From Harmothoe impar (lineage: Eukaryota; Annelida; Polychaeta; Phyllodocida; Polynoidae), in NCBI GenBank assembly GCA_947462335.1, contig OX381705.1:46948175-47012174 (forward strand): a stretch of 64,000 nt of DNA, read 5' to 3'. Positions within the stretch are counted from its first letter, which is position 1, and every line of letters begins with the position of its first letter. The notes beneath the pieces were generated by a model. It ran no database searches. It worked only from the letters and a program-made list of their open reading frames with translations, and had not been told where the DNA came from. A program made the translations under genes and the position numbers. Of the stretch, positions 13,901 through 25,900 are shown one piece after another.

Positions 13901-16900
13901 CGGACACGCTCTCTAGAGCGGCCCTGCACACCCCAGTCAACACGCCTGTAACTGGGTTTGAGGTGTTCAGGCTGGAATGTGAATCTATCTGCCGGAGCCC
14001 CAGGCTGACTGGAGAGACCGAGAAGGAGATAGTCCTACTCACCAATGCTGATGAGACCCTCAGTGCTCTTCGGGACACAATCATTGATGGATGGCCCGAC
14101 GATCGTACCCTGTTGCCCAAGGATCTTAGGCCATTTTGGGGATACAGGGATGAACTGTCTGTACTGAATGAGGCTATATATAAGGGGGAGACTGTGTTGG
14201 TGCCTCAACAGCTCCGGGCCAAAATGTTAGGCAAGATCCATGCAAATCACCTTGGGGCTGAGTCGAACTACAGAATGGCAAAGCAGGTATTGTTCTGGCC
14301 TGGAATGAGAGCGGCAATCAAGGACATGTGTGAGGCTTGTGGGACCTGTGCATTGTATGGCTCGGCCTCACAAAAGGAGCCGATGATGTCACTACCGATA
14401 CCAACCAGGGCTTGGGAGCTACTCAGCCAGGACTTGTGTGCCTTTGAGGGGAAGGACTACCTAGTAACCGTGTGCCACTTCTCCGACTGGATTGAGGTAG
14501 ATGAGCTGGGGGACACTCTGGCCTCCACAGTAGTAGCCAAGACCGAGGCCCATCTAGCCACTTTTGGCGCCCCAGCGAGAATACACACAGACAATGGCCC
14601 TCAATTTATAGGTAAGGACTATGCAGATTTGGCGATCAGGTATAACTTCAACCACACAACGTCATCTCCTTATTATCCCAAGGGAAATGGCCGAGCAGAG
14701 GCGGCTGTGAAGGTAGCCAAAGGCCTACTAAAGAAATCCACGAACATCAGCCTGGCCCTACTCCTTCATCGGAACACCCCTCAATCTGGCTACACATACT
14801 CACCTGCGCAGCGCATGTTGTGTCGCCGAACACGCACCCCTCTGCCGACCTCAGACAGACTGTTGGACCCTCAGGTGGTGGACACTCGTGTGGTTCAGGA
14901 GGAGATTGAGGCTCGGAGAGTGGCCAGCAAGACATTGTATGACAGGAATGTGGTCCACCATTCCCCACTCTCAATCGGGGACTATGCCTACTTAAAGCCC
15001 CCTCCGAACAAGCGTGGTCAGCCATGGGCTTATGGGCAGGTAGTGGACTGCAAAGGACCTAGATCATACACCCTTCAGACCGACCGTGGGACAGCTAGCC
15101 GTAACCGGGTTCATGTGCGAGCAGCTGCTCCCCCACAAAAGGACCTTGGATGCGTACAAGCGCCACAGGTACTGGTACCTGGTGGCCCACCTCTGGTGAG
15201 GGCCCCAGGTCAGCCAGACCTACAAGACAACCAGCTTGAGTCGCAACCTGGGGTGACAGCACCTCGCTCTCCAGTGAGGTCCCCAATGGGAATCCAAGAT
15301 CCAAGATGGCGGACTTGAGCGCACATGGCAGACAGTGTCCAAACATGTATTGATGTAGATCTACTGGTAACTCAACTGATAATAAAGAAGTCTAACATCA
15401 CTCTGACTCACAGCTTGTATGCTCCAACTAAACTAAACCAAGAATCGTACCAAATTTCCTCTGAAATCAACAAATCTCCATTTGTTTACTTCATAAGATG
15501 ACAAACATTGAGTCCACCCCTAATACGGACCATTCCCTGAAATGGGGGGGGGGGCGCCTATGCTATTTTATCAATGTAGGCCTGATAACTGTAGGTTAGA
15601 CTATTGAAAATTAGGGGCTCATTATAGAGATTTTTAACTTTGACCTTGACGTTTGATGTGAACCTTGACCTCACTTTAAACCTTAGACAATTTTATCAAT
15701 GTAGACCTACTAACTGTACTTAGCCTGGGCTATTGAAAAAAAAGGGGGGGTCAATGTAGGCCTACTAACTGTAGCCTAGACTATTGAAAAAAGGGGGAGG
15801 GGTGCCGGTCTATATAGGCCTAGGCAATTTTATCAATGTAGGCCTACTACCGGTAAATGTAGCTTAGACTATTGAGAAAGGGCTCATTAAAGAGAAATTT
15901 AACCATAGACCGACATGGCACACTCTCCCAGTAGACAAGTATGTCACTATGCAGTCGATATAGAGCTAAATGTTAGATTTGTGTGGAAGCGCCCAGAAAA
16001 TTTTCAGCCCCCCCCCCCCCCCCCCCAATGAGAGGAGTTGGAATTTATTTTGGGAAGATTTATTTGGGAGAATAAATTTGAAAAATTATTTTGAACTAGG
16101 CCTAGGCACTAAGCCCTTTCACCTTGTCCACCGTTAGGCCAACGAGCATCTTTTGTTTTCCATGACAAACTTTTCTTATCCATTCCACCAAACCCCATTG
16201 CTACCTTGTTCATGTACTACTCACACATTAACTCTGCCTGCAGCTTGGTCCTCATTCACATACTACTCACACAGTAACTGCCTGTAGCTAGGTCCTCATT
16301 CATGTACTACTCACACAGTAACTCTGCCTGCAGCTAGGTCCTCATTCATGCACTACTCATACTGTAACTCTGCCTGCAGCTAGTTCTCCATTCATGTACT
16401 ACTCACACAGTAACTCTGCCTGCAGCTAGGTGCTCATTCATGTACTACTCACACAGTAACTCTGCCTGCAGCTAGTTCTCCATTCATGTACTACTCACAC
16501 AGTAACTCTGCCTGCAGCTAGGTGCTCATTCATGTACTACTCACACAGTAACTCTGCCTGCAGCGAGGTCCTCATTCATGTACTACTCACACAGTAACTC
16601 TGCCTGCAGCTAGTTCTCCATTCATGCACTACTCACACAGTAACTCTGCCTGCAGCTAGTTCTCCATTCATGTACTACTCACACAGTAACTCTGCCTGCA
16701 GCTAGTTCTCCATTCATGTACTACTCACACAGTAACTCTGCCTGCAGCTAGGTGCTCATTCATGTACTACTCACACAGTAACTCTGCCTGCAGCGAGGTC
16801 CTCATTCATGTACTACTCACACAGTAACTCTGCCTGCAGCTAATTCCTCATTCTTGTACTACTCACACAGTAACTCGGCCTGCACCTTGGTCCTCATTCT

Positions 16901-19900
16901 TGTACTACTCACACAGTAACTCTGCCTGCAGCTAGGTGCTCATCCATGTACTACTCACACAGTAACTCTGCCTGCAGCTAGGTCCTCATTCATGTACTAC
17001 TCACACAGAAACTCTGCCTGCAGCTAGGTCCTCATTCATGTATAACTCATAGAGTAACTCTGCCTGCAGCTAGTTCTCCATTCATGTACTACTCACACAG
17101 TAATCTGCCTGCAGCTAGGTGCTCATTCATGTACTACTCACACAGAAACTCTGCCTGCAGCTAGGTCCTCATTCATGTATAACTCATAGAGTAACTCTGC
17201 CTGCAGCTAGTTCTCCATTCATGTACTACTCACACTGTAACTCTGCCTGCAGCTAGGTCCTCATCATGGCTATGGGTTATGTCACAGGGGGAGTGAAATA
17301 CGGCGCTCCTTGGTTAAACCAATGGCACTTCCGTATTTCATAGAAAATAAATGTACTTCTTACACAGTATACACATACCGTGGTGGGTCCTATCTGAAAT
17401 AAAACCGCAAGAGAAACTATTAGAGCAATATTACTTATCAAGACTATAAGATGCAGTTGTGTAACGTATGTTTTTAAAAAACTCAATGAGATGGTGATGG
17501 CTATTTCAGGTGCGGTTGTACGAGTTCTCAGACAGTTTGACAATGTGGAAGGAAGGCAGTGTACTGAAGAAGAATGACAACATGGCCTTAGTCAAGCAAA
17601 CCAAGTATGACTTTGTACATGTTTCACAACGCACACCAACAGATCAAATCGAATTCCTAACGAGTATTCCTTACGTCCCCCACTCCCCACCGAGAGATCC
17701 CCCCTTTTTAGTTTTTGCCTCCCCCCTCCGTGGTTGAAAAAAGGGCAGCTCCGTTAGTTATACATCAAACTGTGATTTGTCCAATATTTATTGCTCCTTT
17801 TCTCTTTAGAGACAACGAGGTGATGGTGACGGTAGTGGGAGTGATGCCAGAGAACGTTTTTCTCATCGTCCACGAGGTTTTCGAGGGACTTATCTCCGAG
17901 TCCTTCCAGGGTGTGAAATATGACTACCACCTACCCTGTAAAGATTGCATCCATTCGGTAAGACCACTTTGTTCTGATTTGGGCAAAAGAACCAAGAGTT
18001 TGGCCACATCCTATAATTTTTACTGCACTTGGGTTCTGCTTCACCTAGAGCCCGCGTTTTCTCCACTTGAATTTACGAGGGTTTAGTAACGGTTCCATAA
18101 ATATAGCCTACCTGATATATAATAAGACAATCTTTGTTCAGATTTTAGTAGAGACTTTTTATTGGCACAATCTCACCTTATTATCACAACTTGTCAGAAA
18201 TATTAATTGACCCAGGGGCACTACTGTGCCTCAGGGTCTTATACGACGGTTCTGCAGAAAAATAAGACATTTTTCACACCACTTTACCCTCAATAATTCT
18301 GTCAATAAAAATTGCAGGATTACAATTGTTGCCTTCACATAAAGCTGTGACAAATGCCTATTGATAGATGCTGCAATGTTGATCAAAGCCTTCTTCAAAT
18401 GCCTGAAAAATGCATCTGAAAAAGTGTCACTTTTTTTTTTTTTTGGCCATATTTCTTCAGCACTGCAGGTATAGGACAAACCTCCACCAAAGGACCTCCA
18501 CCAAAGGGCCTCCCCCAGAGTGTCAGGCCCATTGGTTTCTATGTTGAGCAGCAAGGGAACGCTTTTTTGAGAAGCTATATGAGACGCTTTGTGACTACCT
18601 CCCTTTGTCCCTCCTCCCTCTGTCTCCGTCCCTCCGCCCTCCATCCCCCGTCCCTCCATCCCCCCTCCCTTTGTCCCCCCTCCCCTGTCTCCCCTCCCCC
18701 ATCCCCCCTCCCCCGTCCCTCCTCCCTTCGTCCCCCTCCCTCCTCCCTCCGTCCCCTATCCCCCACCCCCCCCCATCCCCCCTCCCTCCTCCCTCCGTCC
18801 CCCCTGCCCCGTCCCTCGACCCCCCTACTCCGTCCCCCCTCCCCTGTCCCCCCCTGTCCCCTCTCCCTTCTCCCCTGGGTCACATGTGATGCCAATCGCC
18901 TATATATACCATTTATTGTTAATAAAACACCACTGTGGAAACAATCCTTAGTGATAGAACCCCTTTTGATAATAGCAATGGTATGTGCTACAGGAATCCA
19001 AGGAACCGGCCATGTTCTCGTCCAAGATCATGAACCGTGCGGTGCAGATGCAGGCGCTCTTCCTCCAGTGTCACGCCCAGTTCCACACTCTTTCCATCAG
19101 TACCATCCAGCAGGCCCTTCTACCGTCCTCCAGCACAGACTATGCGCTCCAGTTAGATGATGCGCTACGCGAATTGGACGACCTCTCGGATGATCTGGCA
19201 TATGATGTGTTTGTCCTGTATAGCATGGGCGACGTGCCGAGTGATGTCACGAATAACGATATACTCCATCCGAAGCGGCTCGTGCAGGATCTTCAGGCTG
19301 CCGGCTTTAAGTGGTGAGATATTTAGTTTATCAAATTAATATTCATGTTATTTTTGTTGCTTTACATATCTACTGCTCCTATTGGCTGTATGACATTTTG
19401 ATATAAATGCTCAGGTAAAAAAATGTCCTATAGTTTGATTATTGTCTTGAGAATTAAGGTTAAATCTGTTTTACGTACAACACAGTCTGTACGAGGAAAA
19501 CCTGGAGAATCGGGAAGTAGAGGATCTCATAACGCTTATGAGGAAGTGTAAGGTAGGTTGTTTTTTTATACAAGCAACATTTGAAAGATTAAGAGAATTA
19601 TCAATACAAGTAGTGATTCAACTGATTGAACGAGAATTGACTAGTATCAAGATTATGAACAACAGTCAGCAATACATGTAAATTGTAATATGGAGAATCT
19701 AAAAATTACCATTAATTTTATGTGGAATTATGAACGAACAGACCGAAATATTATACCTACCATATGTTCTATCTGTGTGGTTTCGGTCCCAATAGGTGTT
19801 TTTGATCTTCATCTCTGATGGCTTCACTGAAGACCACTTCTGCCAACGCCTGTTCACGTTCCTGACCACCAGTATGGATGCCGAATACCTCCTCATCATG

Positions 19901-22900
19901 GTGGGCCAAGGCCGCGAGTGGAGGAAGAGCAACATAGGCATGGCCGTATCAGAACAGGTGAGTCACCGACCAACTAAAGGGGTAGGTCGATGAATCGTAT
20001 GAATCAAGACCATTGATTGTTATTCAGAAAAGTAGTTCTCTATTAGCGGTGTGTACAGGGAATAAAATGGATTAAACCATAGATATTGGGTATCAATTAA
20101 TTAGACCAGATATATGGATTTTTGCTTCTGTATTCACCACAAGATGTATTTGAAGTGTACCTCTACAGAATATGTTTTCCCCCGAAAATGCTACACGTTT
20201 TCTTCCCTTTGTTAGGTCTACATCAACTTCCAGAGGATGAATCAATATGATGACCGAATGAAGAATCTGATTGAGAAGTTGAATCAGAAACTAGGAAAAG
20301 TCGCTGTGGTAATTATTGAAGAAACTTCCTACCGTTTGTACCATGATTATATTTCTCACCCTAAGGGAGTAGTCATTATCTGACCACAGAGAAACAGAGA
20401 CAGTTTTCAGTCCAATCCCCTGTATGACCACATGTACCAAAAATACACCCCTTGTGGCACCATCCCCCCCTACAACTGGAAGATTGACCACTCCCTAACC
20501 AGCTGATTACAATAACAAGCAGTGAAGTAACTTGCTGCCACATGCTATAACATGCCAGCCATCACAGCTTGATTCTACAATGTCCCCTAAATACTATTAT
20601 AACATATATAAATCCTCAACACTGGTCATCTCCTCAATAGCAGTGTTTTTATGAAGTCCATTTATAGGAAACTGAATCATTTGAAACTGTTTTCTACTTG
20701 CTATGAACAGGAGGGAGACGCCACTCCACCCGATGTCTTCCTGAGTTATTGTTGGAGTAACTCGGCTACGTCCATTGCTGAGGGTATCGCTCGCCCGAAG
20801 GACGGTTCAGTGGGCGCGGGTGATCCCAGAGAGATGAAGAAGTTTCTCGAGGACAAAGGTCTGAAGGTGTGGTTGGACCTAGAACAGACAGGAAGGGTGA
20901 GTTTATTTTATATGATATCATATGTGAGGCTTTTATATCTAAGATGTTGGTGTTCTGGTGTTAATTTCTAAGTATCAATAAAATGTACATTTAATGGCAA
21001 TATCTTGTTTTTTTCAGGCTGGCTTGTTTGAAGACATTTCAGTTGGTATGAAGAATGCCAAGGTGGTTGTGGCGTGTGTGTCAGACGAGGTAGGTTTGGT
21101 TTTTTGATAAAGCAAAACTAAATACTTTCGTTTGTTATGCTTAGTAAACAAGTGATCACAGCAATTATTATAAACGCTGCAAGTCTTAAACCCTGTGATG
21201 ATGTGGTTGATATAAGCCAGACCATGTGTATCTTCCAAGTCAGTACAATTGACCGTTAACCTACTATAATACCAGATATGGCTCGTATGGAGAATGTTGT
21301 AATCAATAATAAAGATACGAAATTCTAATAATATTATATCAAATTCTAACTTACTGTCCTTGATTTTGCAGTATGTGCTCTCCGACAACTGCCAGATGGA
21401 GTTCCGCTTCGCTCACATCGCCCTGCGCATGCCGATAGTCATTGCCGTCATTGGTACTGGATTCCAGTGGGAAGCCACTGAGGTGAGGCAACCAAAGAGC
21501 TTGAAGTATTAAACTGATGTTGGAATGATATTGATTATTACTGAAAACCTTATGACCCAAACCTGGGTCTGATTATGACTCCTTTAGTACTGTACAGTAC
21601 TTATAAATACCTTTAGATAAAACCCACCTCCTATGTTTAGGAAAATCCAATCACCCGCATTTAGGGTATGATTTGCTATAAGCTGTGGATTACATGCGGG
21701 AATTTACAGTAGTTATTGATAGATCACTCATATATCCTGCGTGTCAATGGACACAATCACAAGATTTGTCTCATTTCACCCGTAATACGGAAAGTAAAAA
21801 AGAAGAAAGAAGCGAAACCTTCATATGTCTCCAACTGATTTTATTCAAGTAGTTTCACTATGAACAATTCAGGCATGTTTCCTATTTTTCCTCTCAGGTT
21901 GGAATGTTGTCACTTGGTTATCCCAAGGTAAACTTCCAGGTAGCTAACAATCTCGCCCACAAGATGCTACTAGAGCATGTCATGGAGCGAGTCTCTGCAG
22001 CGACCGGAGAGCCAAAGATCGAGAGATCGATGAGCGTACAAAGTACTTCCATGAAAGAAATGGCGTTCCAGGTAAAACGCACTCTCATATTGATATTCTT
22101 AAAGTTCGCATTACAGTTATTTACAGGCCAGATGATGGAATTAATTAAAGACGAAATGATTAAGATTGGGACTTTTTAATGATAGAAAATAGTTAGACTT
22201 TATATCATCCTTACCCAGGAGCTTTACGAGCTGGCACAGCGCAAGTTTCTGCGACAGATTGCATCGTACACTGAACCAAGCGACCCCTACCCGCGTCTGT
22301 TTGTAGCTGACCTCAACTATGACCCGGCCGGCAAACCCAAAGATGTAAGTATCTCCGGTATGTGGAGAAAAGAATTAAGAATTGAATATTGTATAACTCG
22401 CAGCTGGAGTTTGGTTCGCGTACAGCCTGCCGGTTTTTTTTTTTTGAATTTCTTTATTTGCCTTCCACATAGTGATTTACAAGACAAGAGATCCTTCGAA
22501 ATATTTGTATGTAATTATGCATATACAATTACAACAACATTCAGCATTAATGAAATACAATATTTACATGGTACATTGCAAGCTATACCTGTATTTCAAA
22601 GAATACCCTTAAAAGCTAAAAAATGGTAGAAGAATTTTGTTGTGTGGAGTACTTAGAGAAGGTAAAGTATTTACATTATACGTAGCATTCGTCAAGTAAT
22701 ATATATATCTAATATATTACTAGTAAGAAGTGAGGGAAGTTCATAGCAATATTTTACACATTCATTGAAACAACGACTACAGGAGCTAATATTTACCTAA
22801 TGAAAATATAGTGAAATTATTACTCAGACCACCAACTGATCAATCAATTAATTAAACAGCATTAGGTAGACCATTAGTCTACATTAACCAGTATATCATT

Positions 22901-25900
22901 TCTAGCCCTCACACGAAGCTGCCTATTCAAGTACTCTCTACTATTAATATACTCACGACGTTTTCCTCTCATATTGGTTTTGAATTTGTTTTTGACATGT
23001 ATTTTGAATGATTCTTTTTTTACAAGGAATTGGACCTCCTTATCGATAGTGTCCCATAGTTTTACTCCTCTATAATAAGGAGATTTGATATAAAAATCTG
23101 ACCTAGGTCTTTTGAGGACAAAGTTGAAGTTATCAGCTTGTCTAGTATTTCTAGCCATATCTAATCGTACAATCTTTTTTGATTTCCTAAACATCAGTGA
23201 GGATAATAACTCTTTTCTTCTATCAACTAACATTGGTATTTCACACCTTTTATGTAAACCAAGAACAGTTTCATCTCTCATTTTGCACCTTAAACAGATC
23301 CTCAGCGCTTGATTTTGTAATACCTGTACTTTGTTAATTAAGTTTTTCTGAGACGCTGAATCTATTAAAAAACAACAGTAATCTGCAAAGGGTAAAATAG
23401 TTTGTCTATAGATAGCAATTGCTGTATGCTCATCAACCATATATCTCAATTTTGCTAGCTTAAATATTTTGTTAGTAATCTTACACTGAATTTCCTTAAC
23501 AAAGGTAGACAGAGTTAGTTCAGAATCAATTTTGGCACCTAAATATTTATAGCATTTAACATCATCCAGTTTCATATTTCCAATGTACAAGTTGAGTTTA
23601 GGAGCTAGTGCTAATTTTTGTGAGGATCCGAACCACATACATTGGGTTTTTTTGACATTAATTGTCATGCTATTTTTGTTACACCACTTAGCAATGGCAT
23701 TTAAATCCATTTGTACAGCCCTTTCAGCCAACCTGTAGTTTGGGTCATTTTTGTATAAAACGATATCATCTGCATACATTAATACCTTACAATTATCAAT
23801 GCAATCAACTATGTCATTTATGAACAAAATAAATAATAGAGGCCCCAGTACTGATCCCTGAGGAACCCCAAAGTTAACTGGTTGCGTACCAGAAGTAATA
23901 CCCTCCACTCTAGTCTGCTGTTCTCTGTCAGATAAGTAGGATTCTATCCATTTCAAAAATTTATAATTCATACCAATACTAGCTAGTTTTTTAAGTAATA
24001 AACCATGATGTATACTATCAAAAGCTTTGCGCATATCTATATATGTAGCTGCTGTATAATGTCCAAGGTCTCTGTTTCTGAATAAGTCATTAACATAGTT
24101 AAATACTGCCTCACCTGTGCTACAGTTTTTTCTATACCCAAACTGACACTTACTGAGAATGTTATTACTTTCCAAATGAACACTTAAGTATGCATGCGCT
24201 AAGGACTCCTGAAGTTTACCTACAACAGGCAATATACTAATAGGCCTAAGATTTGATACTGACGAGGTATCCCCTCCCTTTGGTAAAGGAGTAATAACTG
24301 CCTTTGCCCAAGATTTTGGGAAGTCAGCATTATCAAATGAATATTGAAATAAGTGTCTTATTTGCGGAATAATACATAGAAAAACATCTTTCAATATTTT
24401 AGAATTAACATGCTCTACGCCAGACGGTTTCGCAATATTAATATTGTGAATAACCTCTTTTACATCATCAAACTTAATGTCAAGGTCAGCATGTTCATGA
24501 AAGTAGGTACTTTCATCCGGTGCCACATAAACTGTACTGTTAAAGTCCAAGCCACTATCCAGTTTGCTTTTGAATAGTTTATCACCAACAGACGAGAAAA
24601 ATTTGTTAATGAATTCTGGTGTATCCTCATGTTTAACAAACTCATCAGTATCCTCATCCTTCAATCTAGGCATTTGAACACCATTTCTATGCTTTAATAG
24701 CCCGTTGACAGACTTCCAAAACTGTTTTGGATTACCTTGATGTTCTTCTAATTTCTGCTTAAAAATATCAGACTTAGAATGCTTGATAGCTACAGTAATT
24801 GATTGGCGTAAAGTTTTTGCTTCATTCAAATACTTATCATCTTCAGTATTCTTATAATGAATCAAGTTATCTCTTCTTAAATTCACCAGATCTAAAATTT
24901 CCCTATTAAACCAATCATTACCAAAGTCCTTAAATGAAATCACTCTCAATGGACAGTTATCATTCAAATAATCTGATATGATATTCATTATAAATTCCCA
25001 TTTCAACCCTGTTTGCTCAAGATTATAAAAATAATCCCAGTCCGAGAACAATAACCTTTCTGCCAGTTCATTAAAATTGTAGTTTTTATAAGATCTTCCT
25101 ACAGTCTCTCTAAGAGTGTACATTGTCTTGTCTTTTTTCTTCACAGCATATACCGGTAAATGATCAGATATCAACACATTTAGTACCCCATATTCACTTA
25201 CAAATCTGCTATTAGTAATAATATTATCAATAGTTGTACCCGCCCCCCTTCTGCCATTCTTCCTCTTTTTATATCTAGTAATTTCATTAATTAAAGGGAG
25301 AGCACCAAAGGCTTTACACTTCTCAATAACACTCCTAAAGCAATCAGTGTCAGTTTTCCTGAAGTCCATATTGAAATCCCCACATATCCAAATTTCTTTG
25401 TCAATATTTTCACCAATTAATTGTAGATGATTACAGAGAACTTTTATATCCTTCCTAGGAGGTCTATATACAGAAGATACAATCATTCTTTTACATTTTG
25501 GAATATCAATATTTAGGGTTAGGCACTCAAGATCCTTATTTGAAACAGTCAAAGCTCTGTTTATAACACAATAAGGCGCAATTTCTGTAGGAACCAAGCA
25601 CATAACTCCGCCTGCTCCCTTATGAACTCTGTCCAGTCTGAAATAAGTTTTTCCTGGCCATGAAACCATGGACTCATCATGAGTTTCTTTAAGCCACGTT
25701 TCCGACAAAGTAATTATATCCCAATTATTCAAAAGTTTATGCATTTCATCTTTTTTACCATAATAACTCCTGCAGTTCATGTGTAAAACTCCAAAACCTT
25801 TAAAATCTTTTACATTAGAACCTTTAAAATTTTTAGCGTCCGGACCCAAATTTCCATAATCAGATCCCGTCTTGTTCTAAATGCTACATTTCCACAAATC

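Larger units (their letters stand above)
10674..15429 (+). mobile_element. Intact Ty3/gypsy-like LTR retrotransposon with very short LTRs
   Basis: Direct repeats of 131 bp at 10674-10804 and 15299-15429 differ at a single base (tgtcccaaca versus tgtccaaaca), so the insertion is young. The 5' repeat is followed at once by a primer-binding site resembling the complement of a tRNA-Leu 3' end. One uninterrupted Gag-Pol frame fills the interior. No clear target-site duplication and no TG...CA ends were found, so the LTR edges are approximate; the real 5' LTR could begin at tgttggg near 10641. The element has the same orientation as the ROCO gene, inside its longest intron. Confidence 0.9.

Noticed and set aside
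11515..14120. Several 60-166 codon frames inside the Gag-Pol region
   Set aside because: Shadows of the Gag-Pol frame in other phases.
4300..17262. CRISPR-like array
   Set aside because: The 46-bp repeats are directly tandem with no unique spacers, and the context is an animal intron.
18567..19160. Pro/Ser-rich 197-codon frame and an antisense Gly/Arg-rich 106-codon frame
   Set aside because: Produced by the C/T tract of a ROCO intron; the end of the first frame overlaps exon 12 in the wrong phase.
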